DNA of 11,922 bases, taken from assembly GCA_039188505.1 (NCBI GenBank), contig JBCCZC010000154.1:1-11922 (forward strand). The letters run 5' to 3'. Below the pieces are notes generated by a model. That model saw only the letters and a program-made list of their open reading frames with translations, searched no databases and was not told the origin of the DNA. Positions 6,239 to 11,922 of this stretch are shown piece after piece. Position 1 is the stretch's first letter. Each line of letters starts with the position of its first letter. Origin of the DNA: JBCCZC01 sp039188505 (GTDB lineage Bacteria > Pseudomonadota > Gammaproteobacteria > Xanthomonadales > SZUA-38). The position numbers were made by a program, and so were the translations under genes.

Positions 6239-7519
6239 TTGAATCGGATTCGCTCCGGTGCGATTGCCGTGGCCGTGTCCGCGGCTCTCTTCGGCGCTTC
6301 CGCCGCCATGGCTGCCGCTCCGGCCAACGTCACCTCCGCCGCCGACAGCGGCCCGGGCACGCTGCGCGAGGCCCTTGCCAGCGGTGCGACGAACATCTTC
6401 ATCGTCCCCTCGGTCGGCAACATCACGATCGATTCGACCCTGGACTACGCCGGGACGGCGCCGCTGTCGATCGAGGGGCGGGGCCAGACAGTGACGGCGA
6501 GCGGTGACTTCACCGTCCTCCAGTCGAGCAACGGGGGCAACCTGAAGATCAAGCGCGTGAACTTCAGCGGGACCGCCGGCTACAGCTTCGCGAACCAGGG
6601 CACCGGCAAGGGCATCTTCATCCAGGTCCCGACGGATCGCGCCGGCATCGTTCGCCTCGAGCTCGAGAGCGTCCGCGTGACCGGCGTTGCCAACCATGGC
6701 ATCCACATTTCCGACTGCGAGCTGGGCGATGCCTGTGGCTCCGGCGGCGGTGGCGGCGGTGACGGTTCACCGGCGTCCATCCAGGGCATCCTGAACCGGG
6801 TCGTCGTCAACGACGCCGGCAACGGCAAGTTCGACGCCGACGGCGTGCGCTTCGACGAGCGCAACGTCGGCGACATCATTCTCCAGGTCTCCTCCTCGGA
6901 GTTCTCGGACGTCGGGGCCGATGGCATCGAGCTCGACGAAGGGCAGGGCGGCGATATTTTCGTCGAGGCGTCGAACAGCTTCTTCGACTCCAATGGCGCG
7001 TACTGCCTGGGTGTGCCGGAGCCGCTGGACGTCAATGAGCCCTGCGTCGAGGACGACGACGGTGAGCTCGTCCTCGATCTGGACGACGGCTTCGATATCG
7101 ACGAAGCGGGCGACGGTTCGATCCTCGGCTCCTTCGACAGTCTCTTTGTCATGAGCAATCTCGATGAAGGCCTCGACTTCGACGAAGAAGACAATGGCGG
7201 TATGGATCTGGAGTACCGCTTCATCTTCGGCGAAAACAATGGCGACGAGGCGATCAAGATGAGTGCGGCCGGCGCCGGCGACGTGATCGCCGAGATGCGT
7301 TTCGTCAACGCCCTCATGAACGGCAACGACGGCATCGAGGCCGAGGTCGAGGACGGTGATGGCGAGGTTCACCTCGACTTCCGCAACGGCACCTCCCGGG
7401 GCAACGACGGTGATGGCATCCAGGCGTCCCAGGAGAACACCACCAATCCGGGCACGCAGAAGCTGCGCGGCTTCACCGACGTCGACAGCCTGGATCTCGA
7501 GAACGTCGTCGAGCGCTGA
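6239..7519 (+). CDS. Secreted acidic right-handed beta-helix repeat protein
   Basis: The predicted protein is 426 aa from a TTG at 6239. A Sec signal peptide runs to about residue 25 (cleavage near AMA-AAP). Residues 29-60 carry the DSGPGTLREA motif typical of the start of secreted parallel beta-helix proteins. From about 200 to 395 there are repeats of close to 27 residues, marked by DG[VI]xxDE-like turns at Gly202, 229, 284, 311, 365 and 393, with degenerate copies at 256 and 338. This region is very rich in Asp and Glu. Four cysteines (160, 166, 256, 269) could form two disulfides. It shows no catalytic motif that I recognise, so adhesion, ion binding or polymer binding are guesses. The start is uncertain: the good ribosome site AGGGAG (6213-6218) serves an ATG at 6226 in another frame. 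Confidence 0.72.
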   Translation: MNRIRSGAIAVAVSAALFGASAAMAAAPANVTSAADSGPGTLREALASGATNIFIVPSVGNITIDSTLDYAGTAPLSIEGRGQTVTASGDFTVLQSSNGGNLKIKRVNFSGTAGYSFANQGTGKGIFIQVPTDRAGIVRLELESVRVTGVANHGIHISDCELGDACGSGGGGGGDGSPASIQGILNRVVVNDAGNGKFDADGVRFDERNVGDIILQVSSSEFSDVGADGIELDEGQGGDIFVEASNSFFDSNGAYCLGVPEPLDVNEPCVEDDDGELVLDLDDGFDIDEAGDGSILGSFDSLFVMSNLDEGLDFDEEDNGGMDLEYRFIFGENNGDEAIKMSAAGAGDVIAEMRFVNALMNGNDGIEAEVEDGDGEVHLDFRNGTSRGNDGDGIQASQENTTNPGTQKLRGFTDVDSLDLENVVER

Positions 7520-7541
7520 GCGACGAACCATTGAAGTTGGG

Positions 7542-7561
7542 GTCCCGGGAAGTTCCGGGGC
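7542..7561 (+). terminator. Hairpin downstream of the beta-helix gene
   Basis: GTCCCGG (7542-7548) pairs with CCGGGGC (7555-7561) around a 6-nt loop, with one G-T pair. It lies 22 nt after the stop codon. Only a short TTT follows, so it is a weak intrinsic-terminator candidate. Confidence 0.35.
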
Positions 7562-7592
7562 ACCTTTGCCCTACGCGTTCACCGCCGGTGGC

Positions 7593-7601
7593 TGCTAGGC
7601 T
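7593..7601 (+). promoter_or_regulatory. Putative extended -10 box TGCTAGGCT for the S9 peptidase gene
   Basis: TGCTAGGCT ends 25 nt before the ATG at 7627. It is identical to the 9-mer upstream of the TerB-like gene at 557-565. No clear -35 is visible. Confidence 0.42.
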
Positions 7602-7626
7602 CTGCGCTCCAGATCGGGAGTCCCCC

Positions 7627-9675
7627 ATGCAGCGCTCATTCCCCGCGGCGGCCATCGCCGCCATTGTCTTCCTCGCGACCACCGCCGTTGCCGAGGAATT
7701 CCACACCTTCTCCGCCGAAGATGTCTTCTCGCTCGAGTGGGCGGCCGACCCGCAGGTGTCGCCCGATGGGAGCCATGTCGCCTACGTCCGGACGGGCTAC
7801 GACAAGCGCGCCGATCGGACCCGAGGCGAGATCTGGCTCCTTGATCTCGACGCGGGCACGCACCGCCCCTTGATCACGGATCACCCCGTTTCGTCGCCGC
7901 GCTGGTCACCATCGGGCGATCGCCTGGCCTACCGCGCGGCTGGCGAGCAGGGCCCCGTTCTGCGGGTGCGCTACCTCGATGATGGGGCGGATTTCGCGCT
8001 CGCCCAGTTCCTCGAAGCGCCCGGCGGCTTCGCCTGGTCCCCCGACGGCACGCACCTGGCATTCACGATGTTCGTCGAGGGCGAGAAACCGAGCTTCGCC
8101 ACGCCACCGACGGCGCCGCGGGGCGCCAGCTGGGCCGAGCCCGTGCGCGTCTTTGACGACCTGCAGATCCGCTTCGACGGCCGCGGGTACCTGCGCGATG
8201 GCGCATCCCATGTGTTCATCGTCTCTGCCGAGGGCGGCGAGCCCCGGCAGGTGACCGATGGCGAACGTGGCTTCGGCGATCCGACCTGGCTTGATGGCGA
8301 AACCCTGCTGGTCGTCGGCAACGACGCCCCTGATGCCGAACTCGATCCGGTCGAGAGCGAGATCTACGCCGTCGCCGTCGCCACCGGCGAACGCAAGGCC
8401 CTTACCACGCGCGCTGGATCGGACGACAGCCCGACCGTGTCGCCGGACGGCAAGACGATCGCCTTTCTCGGCGCCGACGATCGGATCCGTGCCTACGAGC
8501 AGGATCGCCTCTACGTCATGGATGCCGATGGCAGGAACGTCCGGGACCTGACGGGGGACCTCGACCATCCCTTCTCCGATCCGGTCTTCTCGCCGGACGG
8601 CAAGCGCATCTACGCACTCATCGAGGACATGGGCGAGACCACCCTCGTCGCGGTCGATCTTTCCGGCCGCGTCGAGCGGCTGACCCGCGATGTGGGCGGG
8701 ACGGCCATCGGCCGGCCCTACGCTTCCGGGAGCTTCAGCGTCGGCGGATCCCGAGGCGGCACGCTTGCCTACACGCAGCAGCGGCCCGATCGGCCTGCCG
8801 AGGTTGCGGTGCTCGGTCGCCGCGGAGAGCCGCAGCGGTTGACGCGTCTGAACGAGGACGCGCTTGCCCACGTCGACCTGGCGCCGATCGAGGAGATCCA
8901 GGTGCCCTCGAGCCACGACGGCCTGACCGTCGAGGCCTGGGTTGCCCTGCCGCCCGGCTTCGAGGCCAACGGGTCCTATCCGATGATCCTCGAGATCCAT
9001 GGCGGCCCCTACGCCATGTACGGACCGAGCTTCTCGGCGGAAATCCAGCGCTTCGCTGCAGAAGGCTACGTCACGGTCTACGCAAACCCGCGCGGCTCAA
9101 CCGGCTACGGCGACGCCTTCGCCCAGGAGATCCATCGCGCCTATCCCGGGAACGACTACGACGACCTCATCAGCGTCGTCGACGCCCTGATCGAGCGCGA
9201 CTACGTCGACCCCGACCGGCTTTTCGTCACCGGTGGCTCGGGCGGCGGCGTGCTGACCGCGTGGATCGTTGGCAAGACCGATCGCTTCGCCGGCGCGGCG
9301 TCGATCAAGCCGGTCATGAACTGGGAGACGATGGCCACGACCGGTGACATCGGGGCCTTTGTCGTGCGCAATTGGCTGGGCGCGCCGCCCTGGGAGGACC
9401 CGGAGCTCTACCGGCGCCTGTCGCCCATCTCGCTGGTCGGCAACATCGTGACCCCGACTCTCGTGATGGTCGGCGAAGAGGACTGGCGGACGCCCACCTG
9501 GGAGGCGGAGCAGCTCTACGGTGCGCTGAAGCTTCAGCAGGTGCCCACGGCGCTGGTGCGAGTGCCCGGCGCGGCGCACTACATCGCCGCCCGCCCGAGT
9601 CAGCTGATTGCGAAGACCGACAACATCATGGGTTGGTTCGAGCAGCACGATCCCGGCGCCAGGGCGGCGGACTGA
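7627..9675 (+). CDS. Secreted S9 family peptidase (prolyl oligopeptidase / acylaminoacyl-peptidase type)
   Basis: The protein is 682 aa and begins with a Sec signal peptide (cleavage probably after AVA, residue 22), so it acts in the periplasm or outside the cell. Residues about 30-410 form the N-terminal beta-propeller, with repeated PD40-like SPDG turns that restrict access to small peptides. Residues about 430-675 are the alpha/beta-hydrolase domain. HGGP (458-461) forms the oxyanion region, GGSGGG holds nucleophile Ser538, Asp619 lies in GEEDWRTP and His651 in GAAHY, giving a complete catalytic triad. The family releases dipeptides or N-acyl amino acids from short peptides. The ATG at 7627 was chosen because it opens the signal peptide and has GGGAG 6 nt upstream; the frame is open to 7531 but that extension has no signal-like sequence. 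Confidence 0.93.
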   Translation: MQRSFPAAAIAAIVFLATTAVAEEFHTFSAEDVFSLEWAADPQVSPDGSHVAYVRTGYDKRADRTRGEIWLLDLDAGTHRPLITDHPVSSPRWSPSGDRLAYRAAGEQGPVLRVRYLDDGADFALAQFLEAPGGFAWSPDGTHLAFTMFVEGEKPSFATPPTAPRGASWAEPVRVFDDLQIRFDGRGYLRDGASHVFIVSAEGGEPRQVTDGERGFGDPTWLDGETLLVVGNDAPDAELDPVESEIYAVAVATGERKALTTRAGSDDSPTVSPDGKTIAFLGADDRIRAYEQDRLYVMDADGRNVRDLTGDLDHPFSDPVFSPDGKRIYALIEDMGETTLVAVDLSGRVERLTRDVGGTAIGRPYASGSFSVGGSRGGTLAYTQQRPDRPAEVAVLGRRGEPQRLTRLNEDALAHVDLAPIEEIQVPSSHDGLTVEAWVALPPGFEANGSYPMILEIHGGPYAMYGPSFSAEIQRFAAEGYVTVYANPRGSTGYGDAFAQEIHRAYPGNDYDDLISVVDALIERDYVDPDRLFVTGGSGGGVLTAWIVGKTDRFAGAASIKPVMNWETMATTGDIGAFVVRNWLGAPPWEDPELYRRLSPISLVGNIVTPTLVMVGEEDWRTPTWEAEQLYGALKLQQVPTALVRVPGAAHYIAARPSQLIAKTDNIMGWFEQHDPGARAAD

Positions 9676-9707
9676 GCGCCAACTGGTTGCCGTCCTTGCG
9701 CGTCAGG

Positions 9708-9730
9708 TGACGGCGCACCGGCGCCCGTCA
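9708..9730 (+). terminator. Hairpin downstream of the S9 peptidase gene
   Basis: TGACGGCGC (9708-9716) pairs with GCGCCCGTCA (9721-9730) with one bulged C and a 4-nt loop. It begins 32 nt after the stop codon. No T-run follows, so Rho-independent termination is doubtful. Confidence 0.38.
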
Positions 9731-9738
9731 TCGATCCC

Positions 9739-9747
9739 GGGTAGGCT
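9739..9747 (+). promoter_or_regulatory. Putative -10 box (TAGGCT) for the NTF2-like gene
   Basis: TAGGCT (9742-9747) lies 30 nt before the ATG at 9778 and matches the hexamer found ahead of four other genes. Here it lacks the TGC extension and is preceded by GGG. Confidence 0.35.
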
Positions 9748-9777
9748 TGCGGATTCTGATCGAAGGAGTGAATTGCC

Positions 9778-10131
9778 ATGGATATCCGGGAACTCGCAGA
9801 CCAGTTCGTCGCGATGCTGCAGGCGGGAAACGACGCCGAGGCGGCCGCACATTTCAATGCGCCCGACATCGTGAGCATCGAGCCGATGGCGGGTCCGATG
9901 GCCCGCATCGAGGGCACCGAGGCCGTAAAGCAGAAGTCCGAGTGGTGGTACGCCAACCACGAGGTGCATTCCTTCGAGGCCGCCGGCCCGTTCGTCAACG
10001 GTGACCAGTTCGCGCTGCGGTTCTCCATGGACGTGACGTCCAAGGAGAACGGTGAGCGGGTGCAGATGGACGAGATGGGCCTTTATACCGTCCGCGACGG
10101 GAAGATCGTTGAGGAGCGCTTCTTTTACTAG
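9778..10131 (+). CDS. Small NTF2/SnoaL-like domain protein
   Basis: The protein is 117 aa, the normal size for a single SnoaL-like/NTF2-fold domain. It has the expected order: an N-terminal helix (DIRELADQFVAMLQAGN), a short acidic stretch with PDIVSIEP, the conserved GTEAV helix (46-50), then alternating beta strands ending in GLYTVRDGKIVEERFFY, which is very typical of the family's last two strands. There is no signal peptide, so it is cytoplasmic. The fold is a small cone used as an enzyme (isomerase, cyclase) or as a ligand-binding domain, and the substrate cannot be told. AAGGAG sits 9 nt before the ATG. It appears to be a single-gene unit; its TAG stop overlaps the first bases of the large inverted repeat that follows. 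Confidence 0.82.
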   Translation: MDIRELADQFVAMLQAGNDAEAAAHFNAPDIVSIEPMAGPMARIEGTEAVKQKSEWWYANHEVHSFEAAGPFVNGDQFALRFSMDVTSKENGERVQMDEMGLYTVRDGKIVEERFFY

Positions 10132-10291
10132 GGCCTGCCGACGCCCCCGCCATGACGCCTCCCCGGGCCCTTTTTCCCCCTGGCGGCGTTGTCGCTCGCT
10201 CCTGTAGCGTTGCTACACGACGCTCGCTCCGCCTTGCCAGGGGAAAAAAGGTCCGCGGGCAGCAGCCACGCCGGGGACGCCGACAGGCCCT
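10130..10291. repeat. Large imperfect inverted repeat (about 80-bp arms, 3-nt loop)
   Basis: The left arm (10130-10208) and right arm (10212-10291) are imperfect reverse complements around loop GTT. The centre is a perfect 6-bp stem, TGTAGC (10203-10208) with GCTACA (10212-10217). A 16-nt block at 10169-10184 matches the reverse complement of 10236-10251 at 15 of 16 positions. The outer ends AGGGCCTG and CAGGCCCT also match. The repeat fills most of the 10132-10347 gap between convergent genes, which otherwise shows no gene. It could be a bidirectional terminator or a dispersed palindromic (REP/MITE-like) element; no transposase or target duplication is evident. Confidence 0.75.
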
Positions 10292-10347
10292 GAAGGCCAG
10301 CGAGTCAACCCAGGGGCGCGGCCGTTATCACCGTCCGGCCGTTCGGA

Positions 10348-11016
10348 TCAGTCCTCGCCTCGAGCCTGGGCCTCTAGGTGGCGCGCGAAGTCGGGATCGA
10401 GCTGGAGCGCGTCCCGTAGCGTGTTCAGGTAGGCCTGCTCGGCCCAGTGATCCGGGTCGATCGCCAGCGCCGATGCGAGGTAGAGCTCGGCGCCTTCCTG
10501 CGGCGTTGTGGCCAGGCTGGCGATCCGGTGCGGATCGGCATCGCTCTCGAGCAGCGATCGCAGCTCGGTCTGCTCTTCCGCTGGCAGTTCGGCGAGCTGA
10601 GTCTCGATGCGCTGGCGCTCCTCGGCATCGATCGTACCGTCGGACTTGGCGGCGCTGACCATCGCCTCGAGCAGGTGGCGGCTGAGGAGATCGGCACCCG
10701 CTGCATCACCGGGCGCGGGCAGGAAGGCCGCCTGCGTCGCGGCCTGGGTGACACTCGCCGCGGGCGGTGGCGGCGGCGGTACGGTCGCCCCCGGGTTGGG
10801 TGGCGGCGGGGTCGCTGGCTGCTTGCTGTTCTGCCAGGCTTTGTAGGCCATGACGCCCACGGCGGCGAATCCGCCATAGGTCGCGAGCTTCTTCGCCTTC
10901 TTGCGTCCCTTCTTGCTGGTCAGGAGTCCGGCAAGGGCGCCTCCGGCAAGCCCGCCGGCTGCGGCGCTCGCGCCGGGATTTCCGAGGAGTTGGTTCAGCA
11001 GTTTCTGTGGGTCCAT
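10348..11016 (-). CDS. DUF533 (YebE-like) / TerB-fold membrane protein
   Basis: The protein is 222 aa and matches the DUF533 family. Its N-terminus (MDPQKLLNQLLG) precedes a Gly/Ala-rich hydrophobic segment (about 16-32), a basic SKKGRKKAKK stretch (34-43) and a second hydrophobic segment (about 47-60). A proline-rich linker follows (about 67-86). The C-terminal helical domain (about 105-215) has the TerB-like acidic motif AAKSDGTIDAEER (122-134). The domain order and length are normal for the family, which is found at the inner membrane of many Proteobacteria without a firmly known function. Only a short AAGG lies before the ATG. It is convergent with the NTF2-like gene across the inverted repeat, and follows the DUF3617 gene on the same strand with 73 nt between them. 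Confidence 0.88.
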   Translation of the reverse strand: MDPQKLLNQLLGNPGASAAAGGLAGGALAGLLTSKKGRKKAKKLATYGGFAAVGVMAYKAWQNSKQPATPPPPNPGATVPPPPPPAASVTQAATQAAFLPAPGDAAGADLLSRHLLEAMVSAAKSDGTIDAEERQRIETQLAELPAEEQTELRSLLESDADPHRIASLATTPQEGAELYLASALAIDPDHWAEQAYLNTLRDALQLDPDFARHLEAQARGED

Positions 11017-11046
11017 GCGTGCCTTGGATCGGAGGGGCCGCCAAGT

Positions 11047-11070
11047 GTGCGCAGCCCTGCGGCTGCGCGC
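11047..11070 (-). terminator. 10-bp hairpin between the DUF3617 and DUF533 genes
   Basis: GTGCGCAGCC (11047-11056) pairs with GGCTGCGCGC (11061-11070) around loop CTGC, with one T-G pair. It lies 19 nt after the DUF3617 stop in the minus direction. There is no T-run, so it is terminator-like only in its stem. Confidence 0.42.
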
Positions 11071-11089
11071 ATCTGCCGGTCGTCCGGGG

Positions 11090-11503
11090 TCAGCAGTCGC
11101 CGACGCGCTTGGATACCCACGACATGTTCATTTCCATCTGCATGCCGCCGGCATCAATGTTCATGTCCATGCGACCGCTTCCGCTATCGCCCTGGGACTC
11201 GAAGACGCCTTTGACGTTCGACTTCGCGCCGTTGGCGTCGCACACCATCTCGAAAGTCAGCGTCGAGCCCTCGACGGAGTTGCTGAGCAGCTGGCAGCCC
11301 TGGGCGTCCTGCATCATCGATTCGGGGTCGAAGTAGTTCTCCTCGACGCATTCCGTGCTGGTGTTGGTCTGTTCCCCGCCGGCAAAGGGGTTGTTCATGG
11401 TGGTCGTGGTTTCCCACAGCCCAGGCGTGACTTCCAGGCCCTCGGCCTGGACGACCGTCGACGCAGCACAGAGCAGAATGGCGGCAAAGGCGTATTGCTT
11501 CAT
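11090..11503 (-). CDS. Secreted DUF3617 family protein
   Basis: The protein is 137 aa from the ATG at 11503. A Sec signal peptide (cleavage probably after VQA, residue 20) places it in the periplasm. The DUF3617 pattern is clear: LEVTPGLWETTTTM near the mature N-terminus, cysteines at 52, 70, 88 and 137, and the family ending SKRVGDC. The four mature cysteines could pair as two disulfides. Residues 112-127 hold six methionines, several as MxM. The function of DUF3617 is unknown. The start was chosen because it opens the signal peptide and has GAGGAA upstream; an in-frame start at 11605 would add a 34-residue Arg-rich stretch that is not signal-like. It is probably its own unit. Confidence 0.87.
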   Translation of the reverse strand: MKQYAFAAILLCAASTVVQAEGLEVTPGLWETTTTMNNPFAGGEQTNTSTECVEENYFDPESMMQDAQGCQLLSNSVEGSTLTFEMVCDANGAKSNVKGVFESQGDSGSGRMDMNIDAGGMQMEMNMSWVSKRVGDC

Positions 11504-11541
11504 GATCGATTCCTCATCCCTGATTGGAGGCCCGAGGATAC

Positions 11542-11560
11542 CGAGCGTTGTTGACGCTCG
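11542..11560 (-). promoter_or_regulatory. 7-bp dyad upstream of the DUF3617 gene
   Basis: CGAGCGT (11542-11548) and ACGCTCG (11554-11560) are perfect reverse complements around 5 nt, about 40 nt upstream of the ATG. A TATCCT hexamer lies just next to it on the minus strand and could be a -10 box, so the dyad may be an operator. The regulator is unknown. Confidence 0.3.
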
Positions 11561-11633
11561 CCAGCGCACCACGCGCCGATCCGTCGCAAGATGGAGGTGC
11601 GGCATTGGCGCTCTGCCCGAACCGAATCGAAAC

Positions 11634-11678
11634 GATAGATATTTTCAATTTCTATCAAAAAACCATTTACGATATATT
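11634..11678 (+). promoter_or_regulatory. AT-rich promoter with a dyad, upstream of the peroxiredoxin start
   Basis: The sequence turns sharply AT-rich from about 11630 to 11695. TATATT (11673-11678) matches the -10 consensus at 5 of 6 positions. GATAGA (11634-11639) and TCTATC (11651-11656) are perfect reverse complements 11 nt apart, and the second arm covers the -35 position, which itself is poor. This arrangement fits an activator-dependent promoter. OxyR is a natural candidate for a peroxiredoxin, but the site only partly matches its pattern. Confidence 0.42.
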
Positions 11679-11722
11679 TTCCACATCATTTCCTAGCGAC
11701 ACCACACGCGTTTCCACCGAAC

Positions 11723-11922
11723 CTAAGGACTCGAGCCATGAACCCCACCACCGTACCCCAAGTCATCTTCAAGACCCGCGTTCGCGATGAAGCCGTCGGC
11801 GGCCCCGGCGGCGGTGACGCTGAACGCGCCGGTGCCGCTGAGGACGGTCTTGGCTTCGGGCTCGTCCCCGTTTGAATCATCGGAGAGGTCGATGATCTTG
11901 ATCTCGGCATCGCCGCCGCCGG
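11723..11922 (-). CDS. Partial minus-strand reading frame, unidentified
   Basis: This frame is open from the window edge for 65 codons to a TAG at 11725-11723. The edge-proximal part (about 11807-11922) reads as credible protein: it starts GGGDAEIKIIDLSDD, continues through a DEPEAKTVLSGTGAFSV-like stretch, and almost every codon ends in C or G, as in the real genes here. I do not recognise the family; the composition suggests a secreted or structural domain. The last 28 or so codons (11806 downward) lie antisense to the peroxiredoxin start and its ribosome site, so they are probably not original to this gene. Most likely the right part of the window comes from a different gene joined at about 11800. 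Confidence 0.35.
   Translation of the reverse strand, partial: GGGDAEIKIIDLSDDSNGDEPEAKTVLSGTGAFSVTAAGAADGFIANAGLEDDLGYGGGVHGSSP
11738..11875 (+). pseudogene. Peroxiredoxin, N-terminal fragment broken by a junction
   Basis: The first 23 residues (MNPTTVPQVIFKTRVRDEAV followed by GGP) match the start of the peroxiredoxin family related to hybrid Prx/Grx proteins, which continue with NPFRW and later the PGAFTPTC peroxidatic cysteine. Here the match ends at Pro23 (11804-11806). The frame continues for 22 unrelated Gly/Ala-rich residues and stops at 11873-11875, so the catalytic cysteine is never reached. The start is well supported: AAGGA (11725-11729) lies 8 nt before the ATG, with an AT-rich promoter upstream. 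The intact gene would reduce peroxides in the cytoplasm. The break is either a real rearrangement or an assembly or amplification chimera near the sequence end. Confidence 0.72.

Noticed and set aside
6226..6507. 93-residue plus-strand frame from the well-placed ATG at 6226
   Set aside because: It lies inside the beta-helix gene in another frame, is Arg/Cys/His-rich with no recognisable domain, and only its start is notable.
7531..7626. Earlier start for the S9 peptidase
   Set aside because: The extension has no signal-like sequence. The ATG at 7627 has a good ribosome site and opens a clear signal peptide.
10152..10658. 168-residue plus-strand frame covering the inverted repeat
   Set aside because: It is Arg/Ala-rich, spans the palindrome and the antisense of the DUF533 gene, and has no ribosome site.
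11504..11605. Earlier start for the DUF3617 protein
   Set aside because: It would place an Arg-rich 34-residue stretch before an obvious Sec signal peptide.
1..11922. tRNA, rRNA, CRISPR arrays, insertion sequences, phage or defence genes
   Set aside because: I saw no tRNA cloverleaf, direct-repeat array, transposase, integrase or defence domain anywhere in the window.

Overview
The window is about 11.9 kb of GC-rich, densely coding bacterial DNA. Gene content (IorAB-type molybdenum hydroxylase, S9 peptidase, CubicO-type lipoprotein hydrolase, DUF3617, DUF533/TerB-like and GRDP-like membrane proteins) and Shine-Dalgarno sites such as AGGAGG suggest a gammaproteobacterium, possibly related to Wenzhouxiangella or Xanthomonadales. 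That placement is inferred from gene families only. A very acidic secreted protein would fit a marine or saline habitat, but is weak evidence. Both ends cut through coding sequence, so this may be a whole short contig.

Layout. 1-532: 3' end of a phytanoyl-CoA dioxygenase-like gene (+). 603-1139: small TerB-like protein with an N-terminal membrane helix (+). 1136-1945: GRDP-like membrane protein with a Gly/Ser/Cys tail (-), whose stop codon overlaps the stop of its convergent neighbour. 2037-4662: two-gene operon (-) for an isoquinoline-1-oxidoreductase-like enzyme, [2Fe-2S] subunit first and Tat-exported Mo subunit second. 4802-6061: beta-lactamase-fold lipoprotein (+), divergent from that operon. 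6239-7519: secreted acidic beta-helix protein (+) with an ambiguous start. 7627-9675: secreted S9 peptidase (+). 9778-10131: small NTF2/SnoaL-like protein (+). 10130-10291: large imperfect inverted repeat. 10348-11016: DUF533/TerB-like protein (-). 11090-11503: secreted DUF3617 protein (-). 11738-11922: the first 23 codons of a peroxiredoxin (+) that run abruptly into sequence reading as part of another gene on the opposite strand.

Most genes look like single transcription units; the only clear operon is iorA-iorB. Five genes share a TAG-CT hexamer, mostly as TGCTAGnCT, 24-37 nt before the start codon, which looks like a local -10 promoter element. Several products are exported (Tat, Sec or lipoprotein), so the region is biased toward envelope and periplasmic functions, but nothing ties the genes into one pathway.

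I did not find a convincing new multi-gene system. The observations most worth following are the peroxiredoxin junction, the 160-bp inverted repeat after 10129, the 27-residue acidic beta-helix repeats with a Pho-box-like upstream site and an out-of-frame ATG, and the shared promoter box.
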